DNA of 64,000 bases. Origin: Catellatospora paridis. Its GTDB lineage: Bacteria > Actinomycetota > Actinomycetes > Mycobacteriales > Micromonosporaceae. Within the stretch, counting starts at the first letter, position 1; each line of letters opens with the position of its first letter. The translations under genes and the position numbers were made by a program. The stretch spans positions 301,264 to 365,263 of the forward strand of contig NZ_ML769314.1 in assembly GCF_009720365.1 (NCBI RefSeq). The letters run 5' to 3'. The notes under the pieces were generated by a model. The model was not told where the DNA came from. It worked only from the letters and a program-made list of their open reading frames with translations, and ran no database searches. Below are positions 7,778 to 16,503 of this stretch, one piece after another.

Positions 7778-8977
7778 TCATGTCGGCTTGGTGAGCTGTT
7801 CGCCCTGCGTACCCGGCTCGAGGCGGCCCAAAGCCAGTGCGATCTTGAGGGTGAAGGCGTCACGGGGAGTCAGCGGTCCGAAGCCTGTGACCTCGGCCAC
7901 TCGGCGTAGTCGGTAACGCACCGTGTTCGGGTGGACGAACAGCGCGCGAGCGGTCGCCTCCAGCGCGCCACCGTGGGTGAGGAACGCGTCCAGCGTCTCC
8001 AGCAGCTCCCCGCTGGTCCGGGCGAGCGCGCCGTACGCCGAGTGGCGCAGGATGCGCCGGGCCTCCCCGTCGCCCGCCAGGGCACGCTCGGGCAGCAGGT
8101 CGTCGGCGGCCACCGGCCGGGGCGCGGCGGGCCACGCGGGCGCGGCGCGGTAACCGGCCATCGCCGAACGGGCCGACTCGGTCGCCGCCTCCAGCGACGG
8201 CACCGCCGGGCCGACCACGACCGGGCCCTCGCCGAACGCGGGCAGCAGACGCTCGGCCACCGACACCGGATCGCTCGCCCCGCCCATCACCACGACCAGC
8301 CGGTCGCCGTGCACGCCGCCGAGCACCTCGACGTCGGCGCGGCGGGCGGCCCGGTGCACGCCGTGCAGCACGATCGCGGCCTCGCCGCCGGGGGAGCGGC
8401 CCACCACCACCGCCACCGGCGGCGCGTCGGTCCAGCCCAGCGCGGCGGCGCGGCTGGCCAGCACGTCGGCGGAGTCGCCGCGCAGCAGTGCGTCCACCAG
8501 CAGCGCCTGCAGCCGGGCGTCCCACGCGCCGCGGGACTCGGCCGCGCGGGCGTACACCCGCGCCGCGGCGAACGCGACCTCCCGGGAGTAGCGCAGCACG
8601 GCCTCGCGCAGCTGCTGCTCCTCGCCCGGCGCGGCCAGGTGCGGCACCTGCTCCTCGACGACGTCGATGGTGACCTTGATCAGGGCGACCGTCTGCTGCA
8701 GGTTGATACTGCGGGCCAGGGCCCGCGGCGCGACGTCGAACACCTCGTCGGAGACGGCCTGCGGCCCGCCCCGCGCCCCCGCGCCGGTGCGCAGCCACTG
8801 CACCAGTGACTGGACGCCGGCCTGGGCCACCAGCATGACCCACGACCGCTGATCGGCCGGCAGCTCGCGGAACCACGGCAGGGACTCGTCCATGCGCGAC
8901 ACGCTGGCCGTGGCCAGGGCACCGGCGGACCGCTCGATCTGCCGCAGGGTCGCGGCCAGCGGTTCGCCGTCGGTCAT
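7778..8977 (-). CDS. fasR: PucR/CdaR-type regulator, FasR-like activator of fatty-acid synthesis
   Basis: Transcription factor of 399 residues. The C-terminal PucR helix-turn-helix is clear (FLTHGGALEATARALFVHPNTVRYRLRRVAEVTG, residues ~340-375), behind a GGDEF-like middle and a helical N-terminal part. In Streptomyces a regulator of this type, FasR, sits directly upstream of fabD and activates the fab operon; gene order here is the same. The start at ATG 8977 (MTDGEPL) is chosen because TAATAT lies exactly seven bases before it, giving a leaderless promoter; an ATG three codons upstream overlaps that box. Confidence 0.85.
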   Translation of the reverse strand: MTDGEPLAATLRQIERSAGALATASVSRMDESLPWFRELPADQRSWVMLVAQAGVQSLVQWLRTGAGARGGPQAVSDEVFDVAPRALARSINLQQTVALIKVTIDVVEEQVPHLAAPGEEQQLREAVLRYSREVAFAAARVYARAAESRGAWDARLQALLVDALLRGDSADVLASRAAALGWTDAPPVAVVVGRSPGGEAAIVLHGVHRAARRADVEVLGGVHGDRLVVVMGGASDPVSVAERLLPAFGEGPVVVGPAVPSLEAATESARSAMAGYRAAPAWPAAPRPVAADDLLPERALAGDGEARRILRHSAYGALARTSGELLETLDAFLTHGGALEATARALFVHPNTVRYRLRRVAEVTGFGPLTPRDAFTLKIALALGRLEPGTQGEQLTKPT

Positions 8978-9018
8978 GTGCCCCATATTAGGGAGCCTGC
9001 GGGCTCCGCCACCCCGGC

Positions 9019-9831
9019 TCAGTGGGGGTGCCCTTCCGTGCCGCCCTGCTGCGGCGTGGCGAAGGGGCCCGTCGCCGGGTGCCCGCCGACGGGTTCGGCC
9101 ACGGTGGCCGGGTCGAAGGAGGTCGCGGCGGCCGGGTCGGCCGGGGCGGCGGGCGCCTTTCGGCGGGTGAGCCAGACGGCCAGCAACACGATGCCGACGA
9201 TCACGGCGAGCCCGAGCACGCCGCCGACCACGGCGACGACCAGCCACGGGAAGACGCTGCCCTCCTCGGCCACGGCACGCAGCTCGTTCTTGCCGCCCAG
9301 CGCCACGTTCCAGCGCACGGTGTTGCCGTCCACGACCGCCTTGGCGTCGTGCTCGACGACCTTGCCGGGGAAGGTGATCGCGAAGGTGATCTGCAGGCTG
9401 CTCAGGAACGGCCGCACCATCTCGGCCTGCGCGCCGAGGCCGTCGGCGCCCGTGTCGAGGTCCGCGGTGAACAGGTACCTGCCGTTGGCGTGGGTGATCG
9501 AGGGCGCGCCCTTCTCACCGGTGTTGAACTCGGTCAGCGGCAGGTCGTCGTAGACGAACTTCTTGCCGTAGTACTTGCCGTCGTCGTAGACCTCGGTACG
9601 CGCGCCCTCCGGCAGCTCCGTCAGGCTGTCACCGGCCTGCGCGAACGCCTCTTCCGGGCTCTTGCCGCTCAGCTGGAGCACCGACTTGTCCAGCGCCATG
9701 ACGATCGTGCCGTCGACGGTGTCGTCGCTGTTGACGGTCATGTCCATGTCGAGCTTCATGCAGCCGGTGAGGCTGAAGGCCGCCAGGGCCAGCACGGCGA
9801 GGGTGCGCAGGGGCTTGCGGGGCAGTCGCAT
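9019..9831 (-). CDS. LppM-like lipoprotein (DUF3153) with C-terminal membrane segment
   Basis: A 270-residue exported protein. The N-terminus is a lipoprotein signal with lipobox LTGC near residue 24; the following CMKLDMDMTVNSDDTVDG matches the LppM/DUF3153 domain, which continues to about residue 185. A transmembrane helix (FPWLVVAVVGGVLGLAVIVGIVLLAVW, ~195-222) precedes a Pro/Ala-rich cytoplasmic tail. Mycobacterial LppM influences surface lipids and phagocytosis, but function in this organism is unknown. ATG 9831 is preferred; CATACT six bases upstream suggests a leaderless start. fasR follows after 41 bases, so the two may be cotranscribed. Confidence 0.75.
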   Translation of the reverse strand: MRLPRKPLRTLAVLALAAFSLTGCMKLDMDMTVNSDDTVDGTIVMALDKSVLQLSGKSPEEAFAQAGDSLTELPEGARTEVYDDGKYYGKKFVYDDLPLTEFNTGEKGAPSITHANGRYLFTADLDTGADGLGAQAEMVRPFLSSLQITFAITFPGKVVEHDAKAVVDGNTVRWNVALGGKNELRAVAEEGSVFPWLVVAVVGGVLGLAVIVGIVLLAVWLTRRKAPAAPADPAAATSFDPATVAEPVGGHPATGPFATPQQGGTEGHPH

Positions 9832-9934
9832 CGGGCCAGTATGTGGCACCTGCGCCCCGGCCGGAAGCCGGGGCGCAGGGCGTCGATGCGGATGGCGCGC
9901 CGAAAGCGACGCGGATGTCAGGACGACGCGGACG

Positions 9935-10576
9935 TCAGATGGTGCGCCGGAACGCGTACGCGATGGCGAACACGCCGAGCGCGATGACCACGACGACCGC
10001 GCCGTTGAGACCCACGAAACGCTGCCAGTCGCCGACCATGGCGCGGATGTCCGGCTCGGCGGTCGCCGACTCCACCAGGCCGCCGCCCACGCCGCCGCCC
10101 TCGACCGGCGCGGTCCCGCCCAGCAGGACCCCGGCCCCGCGCAGCGAGGCGTCCATGCTGAACCGGCCCAGGAACCAGGCGGCGGTGACCTTGCGCTTGT
10201 CGGGCTGCGCGGCCGGGCGGAACACCCGGGGGCCGCCCGCGGCCAGCGGGTAGAGGTCGTAGGTCTGCTTGTCCACGCCGTTGACCGCGCTCACCACGAC
10301 GAACTTCGGGCCGAGCTTGTCCTCGGCCGGGGCCTTGAGCGGCGAGGTCCCGCCGGCCAGCCAGTCCACCTCGCCCGCCAGCGCCGCGAACTGGCGCTGG
10401 TGCTGATCGGAGCGCAGCACGATGGGCGCGGTCAGCACGTCCGAGGAGATGGTGATGCTGCGCACCGTCGGCGACGGGCTGGGCTTCGGTGCCGGCGACG
10501 GCGTCGGCGCACCGAACGCGGGCGCGCCGAGCAGCAGAAGGGCTGCTGAGAACAGTCCCGCCGCGACTTTCAACAT
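9935..10576 (-). CDS. Secreted/membrane-anchored protein of unknown function
   Basis: A 213-residue protein I do not recognise. A signal peptide (LKVAAGLFSAALLLLGAPAFGAPT) is followed by a Pro/Ser linker, a folded domain beginning VRSITISSDVLTAPIVLRSDQHQRQFAALAGEVDWL, and a C-terminal transmembrane helix (GAVVVVIALGVFAIAYAFRR), so most of the protein would face outside. The folded part contains KVTAAWFLGRFSMDASL. The ATG at 10576 has GAGGGG six bases upstream and is preferred to a start nine codons earlier. It lies upstream of the LppM-like gene on the same strand. Confidence 0.7.
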   Translation of the reverse strand: MLKVAAGLFSAALLLLGAPAFGAPTPSPAPKPSPSPTVRSITISSDVLTAPIVLRSDQHQRQFAALAGEVDWLAGGTSPLKAPAEDKLGPKFVVVSAVNGVDKQTYDLYPLAAGGPRVFRPAAQPDKRKVTAAWFLGRFSMDASLRGAGVLLGGTAPVEGGGVGGGLVESATAEPDIRAMVGDWQRFVGLNGAVVVVIALGVFAIAYAFRRTI

Positions 10577-10672
10577 GGTGCCCCTCACGATGTTGCCCTG
10601 CATGGCCCGCCCCGTTTCGCCGCGTCACCTGGTGCCAGTGTGACTGGTGGTACCTCTTCTAGACCCGCGAGA

Positions 10673-10685
10673 AACCTGTCAGGTT
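10673..10685. promoter_or_regulatory. 13-bp palindrome in the copC-like upstream region
   Basis: AACCTG-T-CAGGTT is a perfect dyad in the 253-base gap between divergent genes, about 145 bases before the CopC start. It could be a regulator site. No regulator gene is adjacent, so the binder is unknown. The rest of the gap shows no gene. Confidence 0.3.
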
Positions 10686-10829
10686 GCTGCTCGGATAGTC
10701 ACGTTTCAGACACGGACGCAGTGGTGTCCGACTCGCTCGGCCGACACACGTGATTCGCCGGGAACCGAACAGGCCGGTAGCGTCGACCAACTGCGGATTG
10801 CGGTGGATCATAACGAGGCGGAGGCGATC

Positions 10830-11435
10830 GTGGGGGACAGTCGGCGGCGGACCCGGGAGCACCGGGCGGCAAGGCGCGGCGCGGCGGTGCTCGCCGTCCT
10901 GGTGGGACTGGGCGCGCTGCTGCTCGGCGCGACTCCCGCCTGGGCGCACAACGCCCTGGTCGAGGCATCGCCGAAGAAGGACGCGACGCTGACGGCCGCG
11001 CCCTCTGCGGTGAAGCTGACGTTCCTGGCGACGCTGAAGAGCGATGGGACGAAACTCACGGTGACCGGTCCGGACGGAGCCGGGGCGGCGGGTCAGCCGG
11101 CCGTCAGCGGCAAGGCCGTGTCCGCGCCGTTCACCGGCACCGGCGGCGGGCTCTACACCGTCGCGTACGAAGTGGTGTCAAAGGACGGTCACCTGGTCAA
11201 GGGCTCGTACAAGTTCACCCTGGCGGTGGCAGAGAGCGCCGCGCCGAGCCCGTCCCCGGTCACGGAATCGGCGCAGGTCAGCCCGTCGGCGAGCGCGGCC
11301 GCGGCGAGCACCGCCCCGGTGGCGGGCGCGGACTCCGGCGACCCCTGGTGGCCGTGGGTCGGCGGGGCCACGGTGGCCGGCATTCTGGTCGGCGGACTCG
11401 TCAACCTCGTCAAGAAGCGTCGCGAAAAGGTGTGA
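10830..11435 (+). CDS. CopC-domain copper-binding exported protein
   Basis: A 201-residue exported CopC-like protein. The signal peptide ends PAWA, leaving His as mature residue 1 (HNALVEASP), the N-terminal Cu(II) ligand of CopC proteins; the second conserved site SKDGHLVKGSYKF supplies Asp-x-His. A Ser/Pro-rich stalk and a C-terminal membrane helix (WWPWVGGATVAGILVGGLVNLV) follow, ending with basic residues. The CopD membrane partner found in many operons is absent nearby. GTG 10830 is chosen because GGAGG precedes it and the signal peptide begins there. A bidirectional terminator follows. Confidence 0.88.
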   Translation: MGDSRRRTREHRAARRGAAVLAVLVGLGALLLGATPAWAHNALVEASPKKDATLTAAPSAVKLTFLATLKSDGTKLTVTGPDGAGAAGQPAVSGKAVSAPFTGTGGGLYTVAYEVVSKDGHLVKGSYKFTLAVAESAAPSPSPVTESAQVSPSASAAAASTAPVAGADSGDPWWPWVGGATVAGILVGGLVNLVKKRREKV

Positions 11436-11443
11436 TCCGAATA

Positions 11444-11476
11444 CGAAGCCCCCGCCGGAGCACGGCGGGGGCTTCG
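11444..11476. terminator. Bidirectional terminator between copC-like and gltX
   Basis: CGAAGCCCCCGCCG and CGGCGGGGGCTTCG pair perfectly around GAGCA between convergent genes. Confidence 0.8.
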
Positions 11477-11487
11477 TCGTCTGCGGG

Positions 11488-12915
11488 TCAGGCCGCGGCG
11501 GCCTCGAGCCGGCGCAGCGTGCGCTCGCGTCCGAGCACCTCCAGGGACTCGAACAGCGGCAGGCCCACCGAGCGGCCGGTGACCGCGACGCGCACCGGAG
11601 CCTGCGCCTTGCCCAGCTTCAGCCCGTGCGCCTCGCCGACGGTGACGATGGTGTTCTTCAGCGACTCGGCGTCCCAGCCCGGCAGGTCGCGCAGCGCCGC
11701 GATGACGTCGGGCAGGATGCCCGCGTCCTTGGCCGCCTTGGCCCAGGACGCCTCGTCCAGCACGGGCTCGTCGAGGAAGAGGAAGTCCACGTACGACGGC
11801 ACCTCGGACAGCACCGCGATGCGGGTCTGCACCAGCTCGGCGACCTGCGCGAACACGGCCGGGTCGTACGCGTGGGCAGGCCACGGCGGCGGCGTGATGC
11901 CGTACCCCCGCTCGGCCCGCTCCTCCTCCGTCGGGAACGGCCCGGTCAGCCACGGCGTGCAGGCCTGCATGAACTCCGCGACCGGCAGCGCCCGGATGTA
12001 CTCGCCGTTGAACGAGCGCAGCTTCTTCTCGTCGAAGAACGCGGGGGAGGGGTTGACCTCCGCCAGGCGGAACTCGTCCTCGATCACCGACCAGGGCACG
12101 ATCTCCCGGTCGCCGCTGGGCGCCCAGCCGAGCAGCATCAGGTAGTTGCGCATCGCCGCGGCGAGGTAGCCCTCGTCCCGGTACATCTCCAGGGCGACCT
12201 TGTCACGGCGCTTGGACAGCTTCTGCCGCTTCTCGTTCACCACGACCGGCACGTGCGCCCACACCGGCGGGGTCTTGCCCAGCGCCTCCCAGAGCAGCTG
12301 CTGCTTGGGCGTGTTGGGCAGGTGCTCCTCGGCGCGGATCACGTGGGTGATCCCCATGGTCATGTCGTCGACGACGTTGGCCAGCAGGAACACCGGCGAG
12401 CCGTCGCCGCGGGCGATGACGAAGTCCTCGAGCAGCTTGTTCTCGAAGGTCGGCTCGCCGCGGATCAGGTCGACGACCTTGGTGACACCCTCGTCGGGGG
12501 TGCGGAAGCGCAGCGCCCGGCCCTCGCCCGCGCTCAGGCCCCGGTCGCGGCAGAAGCCGTCGTAGCCGGAGTACTTGTTGTCGGTGCGGGCCTGCACGTC
12601 GTCGCGGGTGCAGTCGCAGTAGTAGGCCTTGCCGGCGTCGAACAGCTGCTGGGCGGCCTTGGTGTGCTCCGCGTGGTAGGACGACTGGAACAGCGGGCCC
12701 TCGTAGGTGTCGCGGGCGATGCCGATCCACTCCAGCGCGGACAGGATGCCCTCGGTCCACTCGGGGCGATTGCGCGCGGCGTCGGTGTCCTCGATGCGCA
12801 ACACGAACACCCCGCCCTGCTGCTTGGCGAAGACCGCGTTCTGCAGCGCCGAGCGGGCGCCGCCGACGTGGAACATACCGGTCGGGGAAGGGGCGAATCG
12901 CACACGTACCGTCAC
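11488..12915 (-). CDS. gltX: Glutamyl-tRNA synthetase
   Basis: Charges tRNA-Glu (and possibly tRNA-Gln where GatCAB is used). It has 475 residues, normal for bacterial class I GluRS. The HIGH-type motif is in [15 protein letters not shown] at residues 7-21, and the KMSKS-type motif is KLSKRR near residue 233. A zinc-finger-like Cys pair is in YYCDCTRDD near 100. The GTG start is fixed by [17 protein letters not shown] lies seven bases before it, so the gene looks leaderless even though GGAGG is present in the spacer. Confidence 0.97.
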   Translation of the reverse strand: MTVRVRFAPSPTGMFHVGGARSALQNAVFAKQQGGVFVLRIEDTDAARNRPEWTEGILSALEWIGIARDTYEGPLFQSSYHAEHTKAAQQLFDAGKAYYCDCTRDDVQARTDNKYSGYDGFCRDRGLSAGEGRALRFRTPDEGVTKVVDLIRGEPTFENKLLEDFVIARGDGSPVFLLANVVDDMTMGITHVIRAEEHLPNTPKQQLLWEALGKTPPVWAHVPVVVNEKRQKLSKRRDKVALEMYRDEGYLAAAMRNYLMLLGWAPSGDREIVPWSVIEDEFRLAEVNPSPAFFDEKKLRSFNGEYIRALPVAEFMQACTPWLTGPFPTEEERAERGYGITPPPWPAHAYDPAVFAQVAELVQTRIAVLSEVPSYVDFLFLDEPVLDEASWAKAAKDAGILPDVIAALRDLPGWDAESLKNTIVTVGEAHGLKLGKAQAPVRVAVTGRSVGLPLFESLEVLGRERTLRRLEAAAA

Positions 12916-12980
12916 GACCTCCAGGGTACGGCGCTACCCCGGGCACCGCGCCACCAGGTTTGCCGCGGGTGTCCCCGGAT

Positions 12981-13017
12981 ACGCGAAAGGCCCACCCGGC
13001 GGGTGGGCCTTTCGCGT
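12981..13017. terminator. Perfect 17-bp stem terminator
   Basis: ACGCGAAAGGCCCACCC and its complement around GGC, between the mannosyltransferase-like gene (3' end at 13029) and gltX. Confidence 0.8.
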
Positions 13018-13028
13018 CGTGCTCGCCG

Positions 13029-14633
13029 CTACGGCTGGGCGGGGGCAGGCTGCTCGCGGACGAGCAGGGCCACCGCGACGCCCTGGGTGCGCTGCGCGAA
13101 CACCGTGGTGAACTCGTCGCGCAGCAGCTCGGCACGAGCCACCGGCATGTCCGCGAAGAGGTCCCGGTCGGGCGCCGAGGTCACCAGCCAGATCCGGGTG
13201 ACGTCCTTGGCGCACTCGGCCGGGTCGGCACACTCCACGGCCTCGAAACTGCCCCGGTCCTGGCCCCGCACGGACACGAAGACGTCCTTCGGCCCGTCGA
13301 GATCGCGCAGCTCGAAGGTCATCCCGCGGCGGAACGTCCGTGGACCGCCGTAGGACTCGCCGCCGTAGGCGATGGCGTCGCCCGGCAGCAGGCGCGGCCG
13401 CATGATCTCCGCAGCGGTACGCAGATCGGCCTGGTTGCCGGCGGGCAGCGTGCGGGCCTCGACCTGGCCCGGCAGGCCGAGCAGGGCCAGCGCCGCCAGC
13501 GCGCCCAGCGACACCGCCCACGCGGGCCCGTCCCCGGCCAGCGCCCGCCGGGGCTGGCCGGGGACGGCCGTGGCCGGCGGGACGGGGGACGCGGCCCGTG
13601 CCGCGGCCGCGCGGGCCGTCGGGGTCAGCGCCGCCACCCGGGCCGACATCTGCCGCAACGTGCAGGCGGCCAGGAGCACCCAGGCGGGCACGGTGAACAG
13701 CAGGTACCGCGACAGCATCATGTTGATCACCGGGGTGAGCGCCAGCACCGCCGCGGGCGGCAGCAGGGCCCAGGCCAGCAGGAAACGGCGGCGCGGTTCG
13801 GCCAGGCGCACCGACAGCAGCGCCAGCGCCAGCACCGCGAGGCCGCTCCAGAGCGAGCCGAAGGTGCTGGTGATGAACTCGCGGATCGACTCCTCGCCGC
13901 GGTCGCCGATCCAGCCGATCTGACCGGTCTGCCGCTTGCCCAGCCACAGCAGCGGGGCGACCGGCAGGCCGCCGGCCGCGGTGGCGAGCACCCAGTTGCG
14001 CAGCGCTTTCGACCGCAGCCCCGCGGCGCCGATCACGGCCACCGCATACGCCGCCAGCACCGTCAGCGCGACCAGGTGCGACCAGCCGATGGCGGCCACC
14101 ACCAGGGCGTACGGCACCCAGCGCCGCCACCGGTCCGGCTGCTCCAGCGCCCGCAGCAGCAGGAGCGCGCCCGCCACCGAGAACGCCAGCGCGAACGCGT
14201 ACGGCCGGGCCTCCTCGCCGTAGCGGGACACCGCGGGCAGCAGCGCGAACAGCAGCCCGGCGACCAGCCCGGCGCCGGGGGAGAACAGCCGCCGCCCGAG
14301 CGCGCCGATCAGGCCCGCAGCGGCGGCCATGGCCAGTGCCGAGGGCAGTCGCAGGCTGGTCAGGCTGTCGCCGAAGAGGGCGACCCACGCGCGGGTGAAC
14401 AGGTAGAACGGCGCGAACACCGCATCTACCTTGGACAGCAGGAGTTGCAGCTGGTCGGTGGACAGCGAGGCCGCCCACCAGGTGGCGTACTCGTCGCGCC
14501 AGAGCGCGCGCCGGTCGTGCCCGACCAGCACCACCAGCAGGGTGACCAGCGCCGGGATCGTGATCGGAAGGCTGCGGGCGAACCGCGAGCCGAGCGGAGC
14601 CGCCTCGAGGGCGTGCGGTTGTGGGCGGGTCAA
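13029..14633 (-). CDS. GT-C family membrane glycosyltransferase (GT39/ArnT-like)
   Basis: Polytopic integral-membrane glycosyltransferase of 534 residues that would use a polyprenyl-phosphate sugar. The first periplasmic loop carries the acidic GT-C motif in ALWRDEYATWW near residue 45, followed by about ten hydrophobic segments and a C-terminal soluble domain beginning after LLGLPGQVEA (PAGNQADLRTAAEIMRPRLLPGDAIAYGG). A Pro/Ala-rich insert interrupts the later helices. The TTG at 14633 has AGGGGGT six bases upstream and is favoured; an ATG 19 codons earlier would encode a poor N-terminus. It is divergent from the Stealth gene, pointing to a surface-glycan role for both. Confidence 0.78.
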   Translation of the reverse strand: MTRPQPHALEAAPLGSRFARSLPITIPALVTLLVVLVGHDRRALWRDEYATWWAASLSTDQLQLLLSKVDAVFAPFYLFTRAWVALFGDSLTSLRLPSALAMAAAAGLIGALGRRLFSPGAGLVAGLLFALLPAVSRYGEEARPYAFALAFSVAGALLLLRALEQPDRWRRWVPYALVVAAIGWSHLVALTVLAAYAVAVIGAAGLRSKALRNWVLATAAGGLPVAPLLWLGKRQTGQIGWIGDRGEESIREFITSTFGSLWSGLAVLALALLSVRLAEPRRRFLLAWALLPPAAVLALTPVINMMLSRYLLFTVPAWVLLAACTLRQMSARVAALTPTARAAAARAASPVPPATAVPGQPRRALAGDGPAWAVSLGALAALALLGLPGQVEARTLPAGNQADLRTAAEIMRPRLLPGDAIAYGGESYGGPRTFRRGMTFELRDLDGPKDVFVSVRGQDRGSFEAVECADPAECAKDVTRIWLVTSAPDRDLFADMPVARAELLRDEFTTVFAQRTQGVAVALLVREQPAPAQP

Positions 14634-14731
14634 GCGTTGACCCCCTGACAGCGGAAAACGGCAGTAAACATGAATGTCCTTATTAATCAAATACGCAGTC
14701 TTATGCGGCTTATATACTATGTTGGGTTGTT
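14634..14731. promoter_or_regulatory. AT-rich divergent promoter region
   Basis: The gap between the two glycan genes is strikingly AT-rich for this genome (runs such as TTATTAATCAAATACG). It holds a consensus-like TATACT at 14713-14718 for the plus-strand gene, 13 bases before its GTG. A matching -35 is not obvious. Confidence 0.5.
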
Positions 14732-16402
14732 GTGAAGCAGATTGTCAAACGCCTCCTGCCGAGGCCCGCCCTGCGTGCCGCCGCCTACCGGCTCCCGCTG
14801 CGCCAACGGGTCCGCATCGCCAAGTTGCTCGTCGGCGGAACGGCCCGCACCCGGACCCCCGGCGTGGCGAACCCGGCCCGCGGGTCCTCGCCCGCCCACG
14901 CGTGGCACGACAATCTGCAGACCGTGACCGGGCTGCTGGAAGCAGACGGCGTCGACTACTTCTGCGTGCCGCACACCGACCCCCGGCGCAGCGCCGTCGC
15001 CGTCGCGGCCGAGCACCGCGCCCAGGTGCTCCGCCTGCTGCGCGGCAGGTCCGGCGGGGACGCCGTGATCCGGACCCTGGACACCGCCGGACGCCGGGTC
15101 AGCCCGCAGCGCTGCGCGATCGTGCAGGTCTACCGGGCCGCCGCGGGCCCGTCGGCCATGCCGCTGACCGAGGACGCGTACGCCTGCGAGATCGAGTTCT
15201 GGTCGACCGTGAAGCAGCAGGGCTGGCAGGCCCCGCGTCAGGTCGGCCCGCGCAACCACAAGGTCGGCACCGTCGTCAGCGTGGACAACCCCACGCAGTA
15301 CGTCGCCGCCGCGCGCCTGTCCGCGTTCGTGCCGCGCGACGCCGAGCCTCGCTACCGCAGCCGCGCCGTGTACGCCGAGCCCGGCCCCAACGACGTGCAG
15401 TTCCCCATCGACGTCGTCTACACCTGGGTCGACGGCGACGACCCGGCCTGGCGCAGCCGCAAGGCCCAGGCGCTCGGGGAGGACGAGGACGACTCGTTCG
15501 CCGGGCTGGCCACCAACGCGTCCCGGTTCACCTCACGCGACGAGCTGCTCTACTCGATGCGCTCGCTGCACGCCTTCGCGCCCTGGGTCAACCACATCTA
15601 CCTGGTGACCGACGACCAGACGCCGTCCTGGCTCGACCCGACCTCGCCGTACGTCACGCTGGTCTCGCACAAGGAGATCTTCGGCGACGTGGGCCGGCTG
15701 CCCACCTTCAACTCGCACGCGATCGAGTCGCGCCTGCACAAGGTGCCCGGCCTGTCGGAGCACTTCCTCTACTTCAACGACGACATGATCCTGGGCCGGC
15801 CCGTGCTGCCCACCCAGTTCTTCTTCGCCAACGGCGTGGCCAAGTTCTTCCCGTCCAGCTCGCTGGTGGACGTGAACCCGCCCGCGCCCGCCGACGCGCC
15901 CGTGGACGTCGCCGCGAAGAACAACCGGCGGCTGCTCCAGTCGCGCTTCGGCACACAGCTCTACCAGAAGATGCGGCACGTGCCGTATCCGCTGCTGCGC
16001 GCCGTGCTGGAGGAGATCGAGACCGAGCTGCGCGAGGAGTCGCACGCGACCGCCTCGCACCAGTTCCGCGACCGCGGCGACCTGTCCATCCCGTCGTCGC
16101 TGGCGCACTACTGGGCGCACAGCACCGGGCGCTCGGTGCCCGGCTCGATCAGCCACGTCTACATCGACCTGGGCCGCCTGGTCGCGCCGATCATGCTGGC
16201 CCGGCTGGTGCGCCAGCGCAACGTGGACGTGTTCTGCCTCAACGACACCAACTCGGTGGCCGGGGAGATGGACGAGCAGACGGCGATGGTGCGCGACTTC
16301 ATGGAGGCGTACTTCCCGTTCCAGGCACCCTGGGAGCAGGCCGGCCGCATGGACCTCACCCAGCGCACCGCCGAGCCCGTCACCGTCGCGATCCCCGGCT
16401 GA
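14732..16402 (+). CDS. Stealth-family phosphosugar transferase
   Basis: A 556-residue Stealth protein. The family transfers hexose-1-phosphate in capsule or exopolysaccharide synthesis. All four conserved regions are seen: CR1 at ~226 (IDVVYTWVDGDDPAW), CR2 at ~268-355 (LLYSMRSLHAFAPWV, then YLVTDDQTPSWL and FLYFNDDMILG), CR3 at ~405 (FGTQLYQKMRHVPYP), and CR4 near 500 (FCLNDTNS). An N-terminal 220-residue extension lacks a signal peptide, so the enzyme is probably cytosolic. GTG 14732 is followed by a basic N-terminus (MKQIVKRLLP). Confidence 0.9.
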   Translation: MKQIVKRLLPRPALRAAAYRLPLRQRVRIAKLLVGGTARTRTPGVANPARGSSPAHAWHDNLQTVTGLLEADGVDYFCVPHTDPRRSAVAVAAEHRAQVLRLLRGRSGGDAVIRTLDTAGRRVSPQRCAIVQVYRAAAGPSAMPLTEDAYACEIEFWSTVKQQGWQAPRQVGPRNHKVGTVVSVDNPTQYVAAARLSAFVPRDAEPRYRSRAVYAEPGPNDVQFPIDVVYTWVDGDDPAWRSRKAQALGEDEDDSFAGLATNASRFTSRDELLYSMRSLHAFAPWVNHIYLVTDDQTPSWLDPTSPYVTLVSHKEIFGDVGRLPTFNSHAIESRLHKVPGLSEHFLYFNDDMILGRPVLPTQFFFANGVAKFFPSSSLVDVNPPAPADAPVDVAAKNNRRLLQSRFGTQLYQKMRHVPYPLLRAVLEEIETELREESHATASHQFRDRGDLSIPSSLAHYWAHSTGRSVPGSISHVYIDLGRLVAPIMLARLVRQRNVDVFCLNDTNSVAGEMDEQTAMVRDFMEAYFPFQAPWEQAGRMDLTQRTAEPVTVAIPG

Positions 16403-16503
16403 CCCCACTAGCAGGGCCTGGCGCGGCACCGCGCCCCGCCCACCGTCCCCGACCCGTTCTTTAACAGACGGAGGTCTGGTCGCGGGCGCGACGGGACGGT
16501 TGG

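Noticed and set aside
9905-10000. Possible mobile-element end near the lppM-like gene
   Set aside because: Short GACGCGGANGTCAG direct repeats are present, but there is no transposase, target duplication or terminal inverted repeat.
14637-14718. TTGACC near 14637 as the -35 of the TATACT box before the Stealth gene
   Set aside because: The spacing of about 70 bases is far too long, so no -35 is assigned.
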